Under the pieces are notes generated by a model. The model made no database searches, had not been told where the DNA came from, and saw only the letters and a list, made by a program, of their open reading frames with translations. The position numbers and the translations under genes are program-made. This document shows, piece by piece, positions 1-7,960 of a DNA stretch of 15,394 nucleotides; positions within the stretch are counted from its first letter, which is position 1; each line of letters begins with the position of its first letter. The stretch is taken from the NCBI GenBank assembly GCA_023227645.1, contig JALNVJ010000019.1, positions 1 to 15,394 of the forward strand, in the 5' to 3' direction. The stretch comes from Bacteroidales bacterium (GTDB lineage Bacteria > Bacteroidota > Bacteroidia > Bacteroidales > P3).

Positions 1-878
1 AATCCTTTAGTTGTTGGTCCTTCAGTAATCATATGCATATATTGTGTCCTATCTTTTGAATATAATAGGTTATTTTGAATAATAAATCCCCAAATATTAT
101 ATTCGTTCTTTTCAACCCAATCCATTTGATCGGGTGAGTATCGGAATAAACTGTTTATTGATGACTTAGGTAATAATTTTTTTAATGCGTAATAATACTT
201 TCCTCTTTCTATAATAATATCAGCTAATGATGCCTCATGACTCTCCTCTATTAAAGGTATGTTTTGGGTTGTAACATTTCTTAGGTATGCACTCATAATA
301 TCAGGTACAATATAAGCCGAGTCGAGCATTGACATTATATATTTTGGATACTGCACATAGAATTGATTTTCTTGAAGGGCATTTATGCTATATAAATCAA
401 TTGCTATTGTTATAAAATCTTCTTGAGCTACAACTCTTTTGGAATAAGAATAAGAGAAATCGGCTGGGCCAAACATAAAGGAATAGAGTTTAGGTATTTT
501 TGTATTGGGATATTCTTCAATTAGGATAGAAAAAGCACTAGTAACCTGATTTGCTATCCAATCTAAATTAGGATAACGTTGTTTTACTGTATTATAAGCA
601 GAAATCATTGTGGAGTCTTTTGCAAAACTACTAACCATTTGGAAGTATTCAGGATCTTCCAATGTTGTATTAAAAAGAGGCTTATAACCTTCAAAATTTG
701 CTTTTAAATGAGCTTTAAGGTCTTGTTGGCTCTGGTCAAACAAAACATCTTCAAACCTATTTATCTTCATTGTTATTTCTTTTCCTGTTGAGGGATCAAT
801 AAGTGTGGCTTTCTTATCCTTAGAGCAAGAAGTAAATACAAGAAGACTTATAGAAATAAATAAAAATATCCTTTTCAT
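1..878 (-). CDS. gldB: GldB, gliding motility / T9SS-associated lipoprotein (3' end cut by window)
   Basis: Reading leftward from the ATG at 878, an open frame of 292 codons runs off the left edge, so the C-terminus is missing. A lipoprotein signal peptide ends at Cys18 (LVFTSC). The pattern that follows fits the GldB family: INRFEDVLFD near residues 39-48, the middle segment AIDLYS then FYVQYPKY (159-180), IIIERGKYYY (221-230), NEYNIWGFI (258-266) and EGPTTKG (286-292). Known GldB proteins are about 320-330 residues, so some 30-40 are probably missing. GldB is a lipoprotein required for gliding in Flavobacterium; its biochemical role is unsettled. The family is distantly related to DUF2268 metallopeptidase-like proteins, but the only HExx here (HEASL, 214-218) lacks a second histidine, so I infer no protease activity. 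It is the last visible member of the minus-strand array, 53 bases after the RsiV-like gene. Confidence 0.85.
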   Translation of the reverse strand, partial: MKRIFLFISISLLVFTSCSKDKKATLIDPSTGKEITMKINRFEDVLFDQSQQDLKAHLKANFEGYKPLFNTTLEDPEYFQMVSSFAKDSTMISAYNTVKQRYPNLDWIANQVTSAFSILIEEYPNTKIPKLYSFMFGPADFSYSYSKRVVAQEDFITIAIDLYSINALQENQFYVQYPKYIMSMLDSAYIVPDIMSAYLRNVTTQNIPLIEESHEASLADIIIERGKYYYALKKLLPKSSINSLFRYSPDQMDWVEKNEYNIWGFIIQNNLLYSKDRTQYMHMITEGPTTKG

Positions 879-931
879 TGAAATGAAATTATTATGTTAG
901 AAAATAAAATGAAAATCAGAATTAGGAAATC

Positions 932-1744
932 TTACTCAGCAAAATGTCTTTTCTTAAAATCTTCACGTAAAAATATCTTCGCTTGGCTTATTGGTATTTT
1001 TATTTCTGGTGCACCATAAGCATAAGCTCTTATATCGTAGTCGCCATAAGCAAAAACAAGATTAGCACTATCAAAATAAATAATTGGTGAAATCATAAAA
1101 TCTTTTGCGCTTCCAACATCGAAAAGATTTAATTCTGATATTTGTTTTGCATTTTCTTGTTTCATCAATTGATTAAGCAAAATTTTCTTTAAGCTTAGGT
1201 TTTCTTTGATATTAGGAATAAATATATCTTCATTATCTAATTTCTTTCCTGTTGAGAAATCATAAACAAAATAATACTTAACTTTGTTGGAGTGAGCACC
1301 GCCTGTAAAGTATTCTTCGTTGATTATATAGCTACATAAGTTTTTATCAGTATATACAAAATTAGCTTTTAGATTTGTCCACATTTGATTTGTTCCATTA
1401 TTATTTTTTAAATTGCTTACTCCTGGCTCTTGAAACAAATCAGCCTTCTCTAACATATAGAGGTTGATTGTGGATTCTAAATTAGTAGTATCTATATTTA
1501 CATTGAATATTGATTCTATAATCGTCTTCCTAAGCTGACAAATAGTTGTATCATCATTGCATTTGGGCAATTTGATGTCAATATCAAATTTATAACTAGC
1601 ATATTTAGGATTATCTTCATAGTATTTGGTTTGATTAATTTCAACATCTTCAATCTCCATTTTCTCTAATGAAGTCTTTGTTTTACCACATCCTATGAAA
1701 AATAAAACAATTGATAAGAGAAGTAATAAATTCTTAATTTTCAT
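932..1744 (-). CDS. RsiV-like lipoprotein with DUF4163 and DUF3298 domains
   Basis: 270 residues. A hydrophobic signal peptide ends in a lipobox (FFIGC, Cys19), so the protein is probably a lipid-anchored envelope protein. The body fits the DUF4163-DUF3298 pair found in PdaC and in the extracellular part of the anti-sigma factor RsiV: EEYFTGGAHSN (143-153), the segment YDFSTGKKL (161-169), and the C-terminal signature FAYGDYDIRAYAYGAPEIKI (231-250) followed by PISQAK. In Bacillus RsiV this region binds lysozyme. There is no transmembrane anti-sigma part here, so a sigma-factor role is not implied; binding of a glycan or a lysozyme-like ligand is only a guess. It lies 24 bases after lptC and 53 before gldB, in a position where I recall related genomes often carrying a CNNM-type protein. 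The family assignment is fairly sure, the function unknown. Confidence 0.75.
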   Translation of the reverse strand: MKIKNLLLLLSIVLFFIGCGKTKTSLEKMEIEDVEINQTKYYEDNPKYASYKFDIDIKLPKCNDDTTICQLRKTIIESIFNVNIDTTNLESTINLYMLEKADLFQEPGVSNLKNNNGTNQMWTNLKANFVYTDKNLCSYIINEEYFTGGAHSNKVKYYFVYDFSTGKKLDNEDIFIPNIKENLSLKKILLNQLMKQENAKQISELNLFDVGSAKDFMISPIIYFDSANLVFAYGDYDIRAYAYGAPEIKIPISQAKIFLREDFKKRHFAE

Positions 1745-1768
1745 AATCCTAAATTTTTTAAATTATTT

Positions 1769-2344
1769 CTATTCTTCCTCTGAAACATATTGTGTTCCTC
1801 TTGGATTTTTTATTCTAATACTATCCATTTGTTCATTGCTTTGAAATCCATCTCCGTATGCAATGCCCGACGTGCTACTACGTCTTACTTCTTTTTCGGA
1901 TACTATTGTTTTTAGGGTTTTATCCCAAATTAATTCTTTACAATAAATTGTGTCCTTGTCTTTATAATTAATTATTTCAATACTATCCCTTAAATAAACC
2001 TTGTTACTATTATTGTAGTTAATTGCATATTTTGCTATTAGGGTTGACTTAACCGATAAATCATCATTATAAAACCATACCTTAATTCCTTTAGGGAATT
2101 CCATTCGAGCACTATCTCCATCATAATTATATATGATTGGTGCTTTAATTTGAACCTCTACTTTACCGTTTTGGCTTCTTAGAATATCAGCAAACTTAAC
2201 AATTTGAATTGGTTTTCCTTTTATTCCTTTTTTGCCAGAGGGGCTCCTACCAGTGCAACAAATTAATAACAAAAGTGAAGATAAACCCATAATTATCCAT
2301 AGATTTATCTTCACAAGTTGATTTAAATTTTTATTAGCTTTCAC
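1769..2344 (-). CDS. lptC: LptC, LPS export periplasmic bridge protein
   Basis: 191 residues, the usual size for Bacteroidota LptC. The N-terminus (residues 13-30) is one hydrophobic segment ending LLLLICCTG. It acts either as an inner-membrane anchor or as a lipoprotein signal with Cys30 as the likelier modified residue; the lipobox is poor. The rest is the beta-jellyroll LptC domain: KAPIIYNYDGD (67-77), FPKGIKVWFYND (83-94), the conserved TLIAKYAINY (101-110), KELIWD (136-141) and GIAYGDGFQSNE (160-171). LptC receives lipopolysaccharide from the LptB2FG transporter and passes it to the periplasmic LptA bridge. The gene starts 14 bases after the TPR gene, inside the coaX / barrel / TPR / lptC cluster that I recall as common in this phylum. 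No other lpt gene is in the window. Confidence 0.9.
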   Translation of the reverse strand: MKANKNLNQLVKINLWIIMGLSSLLLLICCTGRSPSGKKGIKGKPIQIVKFADILRSQNGKVEVQIKAPIIYNYDGDSARMEFPKGIKVWFYNDDLSVKSTLIAKYAINYNNSNKVYLRDSIEIINYKDKDTIYCKELIWDKTLKTIVSEKEVRRSSTSGIAYGDGFQSNEQMDSIRIKNPRGTQYVSEEE

Positions 2345-2358
2345 AAAGTTTTTAAAAA

Positions 2359-3702
2359 TTATCGTAGTCTAACAGTTGTACTCTCTCCAATCCAACATCC
2401 AACTGTATAGGATTGACCATTTGCTATTTCATAAAAAAAAGCACTTTCAGTTGTTGGCCATTGACCTACTGCAGTACGCATTAGAGATTCACATTTATCT
2501 GCAATTGATGGGTCAAGTGATTTTGCTTTAGCTGCTTTATCATATGCTGCCCAAGCTGCTCCTCTTATTTTTCCATCATGTGAAGCACAAGATGCTGCTG
2601 AACTTAAATACATTGTTGCAATAAAGTAAAGACCTTCTCCTTCTTTAGATTTATCGTAATTTGATGCTTGGTAAAATGCTGAACGAGCTGCAGAATATTG
2701 GTCAGATGCCATAAGCATTTGAGCCCATAACATACATGATTTTGCCTTTGCATCATTATCATCTGCTTTATCAAGAGCTTCCTTGAAGTATGTTGCAGCC
2801 TCTCTTGTATTACCTTTACCTGCAAGCATTTGTCCCATCATAAATGCAGACCTTGAAGTTGGTTCTAATTTATGAAGGTTTTCAGTTGACTTGAAAAATA
2901 AATCTGATTTAGTACATCCTTTTCTTTCTAAATTAGTTGTAATCTTCTTAAGTAGCTCTAAATTATTTGGGTCTTTATCAAATTTTGGTTGATAAATTGG
3001 AACAATTTTATCGCAAGATGCAAACGGCTCAATTATTTGTTCAGTTGCTGCAATATAATCTTTAATTTTTTCTTCTGACTTATTATCACCTGCATCTAAA
3101 GCTTGTTTTCTCGAAAACTCTAAGGCATCTGATGAAAAATCATAAGCATCAAAAAGAGGTGACATTTGGTCTTCATTTGCTGAAATTGAATGAAGAAAAT
3201 CAAAACAAGCTTTTAAATATAATGGCTTATATTGGTCATCAAGTTCAATTCCCTTTTCACCACTCTTCAGAGTTGCTTCCTTATAAAGATTATATACTCT
3301 TTCTTTTTCGTTTGGTCTTAGTTCTGATAAATCTTTTGCCTTACGTGCTATATTATTAGCCTCTTGTCCAAAAGCTATTGTTCTTTTGTCATAAAGAGAC
3401 ATTAACTCATCAATGTATTTTTGTTGATCTTGAGGAGTTTTAGCTTGAACAAAAAGGTTTTTAAGAATTACTGCACCACGAATATAAAGATTCACATGAT
3501 TATTTGGACATGCCTTAACAGCATTTCTCCATGGTTCATAGGCATCTTTATAGTTACCTTGTTTGTAAAATTCTTGGTATAGAGAGTTATTCATAATACA
3601 ATCTATACTGTCTTTTGGCGTCTCTCCATATTTCTGAGCAAACCCTTTTGTAGTAGCACTTAATACTACAACTAACATTATTAGTGTTAAAATTTTTTTC
3701 AT
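2359..3702 (-). CDS. Exported tetratricopeptide repeat protein, conserved in Bacteroidota
   Basis: 447 residues with a signal peptide (residues 1-22, ending KGFAQ). It belongs to a TPR family widespread in Bacteroidota and usually encoded beside lptC and coaX. The N-terminal signature is LYQEFYKQGNYKDAYEPWRN (41-60), followed by ACPNNHVNLYIRGAVILK (64-81) and ELMSLYDKRTIAFG (99-112). Clear TPR-like helices lie at about 280-350 (REAATYFKEALDKA, YSAARSAFYQAS). The C-terminal tail FYEIANGQSYTVGCWIGEST (423-442) followed by TVR is a family hallmark lying outside the repeats. TPR scaffolds bind other proteins. Its position between an outer-membrane barrel and lptC suggests an envelope-assembly role, which is inference. 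It starts 37 bases after the barrel gene. Confidence 0.85.
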   Translation of the reverse strand: MKKILTLIMLVVVLSATTKGFAQKYGETPKDSIDCIMNNSLYQEFYKQGNYKDAYEPWRNAVKACPNNHVNLYIRGAVILKNLFVQAKTPQDQQKYIDELMSLYDKRTIAFGQEANNIARKAKDLSELRPNEKERVYNLYKEATLKSGEKGIELDDQYKPLYLKACFDFLHSISANEDQMSPLFDAYDFSSDALEFSRKQALDAGDNKSEEKIKDYIAATEQIIEPFASCDKIVPIYQPKFDKDPNNLELLKKITTNLERKGCTKSDLFFKSTENLHKLEPTSRSAFMMGQMLAGKGNTREAATYFKEALDKADDNDAKAKSCMLWAQMLMASDQYSAARSAFYQASNYDKSKEGEGLYFIATMYLSSAASCASHDGKIRGAAWAAYDKAAKAKSLDPSIADKCESLMRTAVGQWPTTESAFFYEIANGQSYTVGCWIGESTTVRLR

Positions 3703-3739
3703 CTTCTTGTCCTATTCTAGTTTCGTTTTATTAATAATT

Positions 3740-5029
3740 TTATTGATATTTTCTCTTAAAGAACCACATGTCTTTAGCAGAGAATGACAATCCTAAACGG
3801 AAATAATCTTCTTGTATTAGATCATTTCTGGTTGTCCCTCTTTTTACATATTCAAAGCTTAGATTTATCATTGTATTTGACTTCTTTATAGGGAACCCAA
3901 ATCCACAACTTATTCCTAATTGACTTATTCTTGTATTATTTAATTCTATCATTCCATCATCGTAGAAAAAGCCAAAGCGATAGATAGATTTCTTAAAGAA
4001 ATTACCATAAGCGTCAGGTTTCCACTCTCCTCCCATAGAAAGTCTAAAACTATTAACTAAATTATTATTTAATAAATCCTTTTGAAAAAGAAAATCAGAC
4101 CATGTTTCATATTTTCCATCTATTCCAACAAAAAATTTATTAGGTCTTTCATAAGAAAAGCCTAATCCTATTGTTGCAGGATAAGTAATTGAATTACTCT
4201 CCGTTGCTTCTCTTATTGAATCTTTTAGATAATCCAGACCAGCAGATGTTGTGAAAGTATAGCTAGATAAGATATTATCCGTAGGAAATTTAGAAAGATA
4301 GTCATAGACTATTCCTATACCTAGTTTGTCTCCATTATTAAGGGGTTGGAAGTATTGAACTCCTAAGTTTATATTTAAAGATCTAACATGATAATTGTTT
4401 TCAACTCTTGAAGAAAACATATATAGGGAGTCAGGGAATGATATTGTTGAGGCCTTATAGTAATTACCAAAAATATATTCAAAATTAACTCCAAAGGATA
4501 AATTATTAATCGGCTCATATGCAAATCCTAAAGCAGCCTTGTTTAGACCTCCATCAGCAGAATATTCTTCTCTATATTTACCTATTTCAGGTGACACAAT
4601 ATCTTTTGAAGTTGTAAAATTCACAGAAGACATAGGCATTATTCCCACCACAAATTTTAATTTTGGACCTACTGGGATTCCAAATAAAATATGAGATAAA
4701 CTAGTGTTATTCCCATTAGAATTATATTGATCAGTTTTTAGAGATATCCACTCAGAATAAAACCCAATATCGAAAACTAGAGAAACTGTATCTATTCCTG
4801 CATAAGATGCTGGATTCATATAATTTATGGAATTGTTCCTTTGAAAGCCATAGCCAACTCCTCCCATAGCATTATTGATTGGGTTATTAAAAGAATTAAC
4901 GTTTCCTACACCAAAACGAGAATAAGGAGAGCTAATAACAGATTGTGCTTCAGCTAAATTGGGAAATGCTGCAAGTATTGCAACAAAAACTAATAGATAA
5001 TTAATTTTTCTTTTAAGCATTAGTGTCAA
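3740..5029 (-). CDS. Outer-membrane beta-barrel protein (FadL-like appearance), unknown cargo
   Basis: 429 residues. A signal peptide (hydrophobic core at about 10-22, ending AEAQ at 26-29) is followed by SPYSRFGVG (34-42) and NPASYAGID (72-80). These resemble the N-terminal region of FadL/TodX-type barrels, in which an NPA motif follows the plug. The remainder is alternating beta strands rich in aromatic and glycine residues (for example LSFGVNFEYIFGNYY, FRLGLSFSAKD near the end), as expected for an outer-membrane barrel. Substrate and function are unknown. The frame opens inside the end of coaX: the ATG at 5029 gives a 17-base overlap, and a second in-frame ATG at 5020 (MLKRK) gives 8 and a more typical signal peptide, so 5020 may be the true start. 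Either way translation is probably coupled to coaX. Confidence 0.75.
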   Translation of the reverse strand: MTLMLKRKINYLLVFVAILAAFPNLAEAQSVISSPYSRFGVGNVNSFNNPINNAMGGVGYGFQRNNSINYMNPASYAGIDTVSLVFDIGFYSEWISLKTDQYNSNGNNTSLSHILFGIPVGPKLKFVVGIMPMSSVNFTTSKDIVSPEIGKYREEYSADGGLNKAALGFAYEPINNLSFGVNFEYIFGNYYKASTISFPDSLYMFSSRVENNYHVRSLNINLGVQYFQPLNNGDKLGIGIVYDYLSKFPTDNILSSYTFTTSAGLDYLKDSIREATESNSITYPATIGLGFSYERPNKFFVGIDGKYETWSDFLFQKDLLNNNLVNSFRLSMGGEWKPDAYGNFFKKSIYRFGFFYDDGMIELNNTRISQLGISCGFGFPIKKSNTMINLSFEYVKRGTTRNDLIQEDYFRLGLSFSAKDMWFFKRKYQ

Positions 5030-5747
5030 GTATAATATTTAAACCCAGAAGAACTAAATGCTCTTCCAGTATTGTGTTTTTCTTAAAATAACTTTGGAGA
5101 TATCTACTATCTCCTCCTGTAAATAATATCTTTATATCAGGGTAATTAGAGGAATAATACCTTATAAACCCTTGTAATTCCATAATGGTTCCATTTAATA
5201 CCCCTGAATTAATTGAACCCTGAGTATCAGTTCCTATAATATCTTCTTTTTGAAATTTCTCATTTATTAACGGCAAAGATTCAGTAAAAGTATTTAAAGC
5301 TTTATATTTCATCTTAATCCCTGGCGATATTGAACCTCCATAATAGTTATTTGACTTATCAATAAAATCAATTGTAATACAAGTCCCTGAATCAATAACT
5401 AAACAATCATCTTCAGCAAACAAACTCTTAGCGCCAATAACCCCTGCCAACCTATCCTTGCCCAAAGTTTTTGGAGAAAGATAATGATTTATGATTGGGT
5501 AAGATAGGTCTTGGTTCATATTTATTAGCTTTGTATTTTGTTTTAAATAATCTTGTATCTCTGTTTTTACACTATCGGCATCCGCTACCGAAGAATAAAT
5601 TGATTTTCTAATAGTTGGAAATCTTTTAATTATATTTTTGATATCATCTACAGTAATATTGTCATAAACCTCAACAAGAAACAATGTACTTGATGAAAAA
5701 ACAGCAATCTTAGTTCTAGTATTACCTATATCAATCACTAATCTCAT
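5013..5747 (-). CDS. coaX: CoaX, type III pantothenate kinase
   Basis: 244 residues, full length for the family. CoaX phosphorylates pantothenate to 4'-phosphopantothenate, the first step of coenzyme A synthesis, in the cytoplasm. The type III enzyme is insensitive to CoA feedback and needs a monovalent cation. The ASKHA-fold motifs are in order: DIGNTRTK (6-13, phosphate binding), GKDRLAG (96-102), VIDSGTCITIDF (117-128), GGSISPGIKMKYKAL (137-151), GTDTQGSINSG (172-182) and LFTGGDSR (208-215). All expected catalytic segments are present. The start codon overlaps the stop of the upstream gene by one base (TAATG, bases 5749-5745), indicating coupled translation. The 3' end overlaps the barrel gene. 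Confidence 0.95.
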   Translation of the reverse strand: MRLVIDIGNTRTKIAVFSSSTLFLVEVYDNITVDDIKNIIKRFPTIRKSIYSSVADADSVKTEIQDYLKQNTKLINMNQDLSYPIINHYLSPKTLGKDRLAGVIGAKSLFAEDDCLVIDSGTCITIDFIDKSNNYYGGSISPGIKMKYKALNTFTESLPLINEKFQKEDIIGTDTQGSINSGVLNGTIMELQGFIRYYSSNYPDIKILFTGGDSRYLQSYFKKNTILEEHLVLLGLNIILDTNA

Positions 5748-6517
5748 TAAAACGACTCCTGTTTTTGATTTACTGAGTTCGAAATTTCTTCATTATTCAC
5801 AGACTCTTTACTCTTAAGTTCTTTATTCTTTATACTTTCTAAGGGCAAATTAAATTTGGAATTAAGCTCATCAAAATTTTTATATATTAAATAGTCTTCC
5901 CTCTCCATCCAACAATCATCAATATCAAGAGGATTATTTTGTCCATCAAAAATAGAATATGTTTTCTTTATCAACTCATTGTTTTCATCATAAAAATATT
6001 CCGAAAGCTCGAAAGCAACTTCAGCACAAACCGACTTAAAGGTGCTATAATGTCTAATAAAGAGTCTTTCTACTCCATTTTCATCAAATACATTTTCGTA
6101 GATATAATCCCATGCTTGATTTTCATTTAATATCATCTCCCGAACATACATTATCTTTTCTGTATTGGGATAGAAAATAACTTCAAACATTCTATCAATA
6201 TTCAATTTATTAATCCCATCAATAAATGGTAAGATTTCATTCTCTCCTATTATTTTTGAAAAATGATAAACCAAACTATCCCTATCTCTTAATATGTTAA
6301 TGTCACTTAGTAATTTTTCTGAAAACTCTACTGATTGCTTACTAATCTCATCCTTGACCTCAATTTCCTTTGATTCTTCATCCTCCGAATATTCATCATC
6401 CCCAATTTCAATATCAACATAATAATCGTTATTAATATTATCGATTGAATCTATCTCTTGAGAGAAAGCATTAATTGAAAAAAACCATATAAGAATGAAT
6501 AGAACCCTAACCTTCAT
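5747..6517 (-). CDS. Secreted acidic protein of unknown function, coupled to coaX
   Basis: 256 residues that I do not recognise. A signal peptide is clear (MKVRVLFILIWFFSINAFSQ, cleavage after residue 20), so it is probably periplasmic or secreted. Residues 21-57 are strikingly acidic (IGDDEYSEDEESKEIEV) and look disordered. The middle (about 65-190) is a mixed alpha/beta region with HYSTFKSVCAEVAFELSEYF (156-175), followed by DENNELIKKTY, and DDCWMERED (200-208). The tail from about 229 is polar, rich in Lys, Glu, Asn and Ser. Two cysteines (164, 202) could form a disulfide; no catalytic signature is visible. It follows the C1 peptidase after 42 bases and shares one base with coaX. Being tied to a cytosolic kinase is probably operon convenience rather than shared function. 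Confidence 0.7.
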   Translation of the reverse strand: MKVRVLFILIWFFSINAFSQEIDSIDNINNDYYVDIEIGDDEYSEDEESKEIEVKDEISKQSVEFSEKLLSDINILRDRDSLVYHFSKIIGENEILPFIDGINKLNIDRMFEVIFYPNTEKIMYVREMILNENQAWDYIYENVFDENGVERLFIRHYSTFKSVCAEVAFELSEYFYDENNELIKKTYSIFDGQNNPLDIDDCWMEREDYLIYKNFDELNSKFNLPLESIKNKELKSKESVNNEEISNSVNQKQESF

Positions 6518-6559
6518 AAAACTCTTTCTAAAATCTAAATTTTAAAATAAATTACAGCA

Positions 6560-7936
6560 TTAGTCAATATCCTCTGAAAACATAGGGTCCCAAGAAGGAA
6601 GCATTATAGGTTCTTGATTTAATATATTAAGTATTTTTGAAGGAACATATTTTTTATCAACCACCAAGCGGAACATATATTCATTAAACCACTCATCAGT
6701 AATTATCAAATGACCTTGCCAACCTGCAGAAGAGCCCCAACTATTTTCAACCAACCATTTATTTGGCTTATTTTCTTTATTTAAATCAACAGCACAAAGT
6801 GTCATAGCATGAGAAGAACCACTTGCAAATGTTTTTATTCTTTGTGTCTTATCCATTGAGAAACTAGTTCCCATCAAAGAAGAATAATCATAATTATTTA
6901 CATCTAATAAACCTTTTTGTCCATTATAGAACTTACCAACATCGCAAGAAAAATACATCATTATAGAGTCTTTTATGGAGGCAATTGCCATTTCTTTAAT
7001 ATCCTCTATTGGTAAATTAATATATCTCCAGTTAAAACCATCAGCAACATGACGATCATTTTCAATCTCATAAAGTTTATTATATGGACGTGTTGGATCA
7101 TTCATAAACATCACATAAGTCTTAGTTAAGTCTTTGCCAATAAATTTATCATAGAAAGACTTAGGAGTATATTTATCAGTTGATATTTCCTTATTATTTG
7201 CATCACGCAGAGTATAAGTAAATTCCGTTACTGGCTCTCCATAAGCTAAAACCAACATTCTATATATAGTTGAAAGCATTTCAACCTTTTTAGTATCTAT
7301 ATCTTTTTTAGTATCTCTTAGTTCCAAAGCATATTCCTTTAACTTAAGAGTAATTAAATTAGATATTGTTCTAGTATTATCTGAATTATACGTTTCAGGC
7401 TGAACACTTGAAGGAACTAAACCATATTTCATTACCAAATCACTCACTCCAGTAAATTGTCCACCATCAGAAAGTACATTCTTTAATAACCAATCATTAT
7501 GTTTGCTATCTAAAGGTTCATTTTTATGTTTAATGATAAGTGATAAAAAAAGATTAGATTTTTCTAATTGGTCATAGAAGAATAAATAATTATGAGAGAA
7601 TTCAAACTCACCTAAATTATATTTAGATATCATTTCAGATCTAAGAACATTGAAGCCACTAAACATCCAACACCTTCCTGATGATTTTTGATCAGATATT
7701 CCCTTAGACTTAACCCTATTAGAAAAATAAGTATTGTAATTAGCTTGGTTATCAAGATTAACAACCAATTTATCAATTGAATTATTAGCTATTGCATTAC
7801 GTAGTGCCTTGTTTTGAGCTGTTTTGGTATATCCTTGCTTAATTTTTTCTAACATTTGAGAATTAATCCCATCATTTTGAGAAAAACCCATAAAGCTGAA
7901 TAAACAAGCAAGAGATAATATTATAATTTTTTTCAT
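6560..7936 (-). CDS. Exported C1-family cysteine peptidase (aminopeptidase C / bleomycin hydrolase-like)
   Basis: 458 residues, papain-like subfamily C1B. The oxyanion and nucleophile segment SDQKSSGRCWMFSGF (81-95) places Gln83 and the catalytic Cys89. GSSHAMTL (373-380) gives His376 and LVENSWGSSAGWQGH (395-409) gives Asn398, so the triad is complete. Length and layout match PepC / bleomycin hydrolase, which form hexamers and cut residues from peptide N-termini, with the protein's own C-terminus lying in the active site. That tail is recognisable (LPSWDPM, 446-452) but continues for six residues (FSEDID) where family members, as I recall, usually end in a short GALA-like stretch. Unlike the classical cytosolic enzymes it has a signal peptide (1-20, FMGFSQ), implying periplasmic or surface peptide degradation. 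It lies 24 bases after purL. Confidence 0.92.
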   Translation of the reverse strand: MKKIIILSLACLFSFMGFSQNDGINSQMLEKIKQGYTKTAQNKALRNAIANNSIDKLVVNLDNQANYNTYFSNRVKSKGISDQKSSGRCWMFSGFNVLRSEMISKYNLGEFEFSHNYLFFYDQLEKSNLFLSLIIKHKNEPLDSKHNDWLLKNVLSDGGQFTGVSDLVMKYGLVPSSVQPETYNSDNTRTISNLITLKLKEYALELRDTKKDIDTKKVEMLSTIYRMLVLAYGEPVTEFTYTLRDANNKEISTDKYTPKSFYDKFIGKDLTKTYVMFMNDPTRPYNKLYEIENDRHVADGFNWRYINLPIEDIKEMAIASIKDSIMMYFSCDVGKFYNGQKGLLDVNNYDYSSLMGTSFSMDKTQRIKTFASGSSHAMTLCAVDLNKENKPNKWLVENSWGSSAGWQGHLIITDEWFNEYMFRLVVDKKYVPSKILNILNQEPIMLPSWDPMFSEDID

Positions 7937-7960
7937 CTTCTATTCTATTTTTATTTGTTG

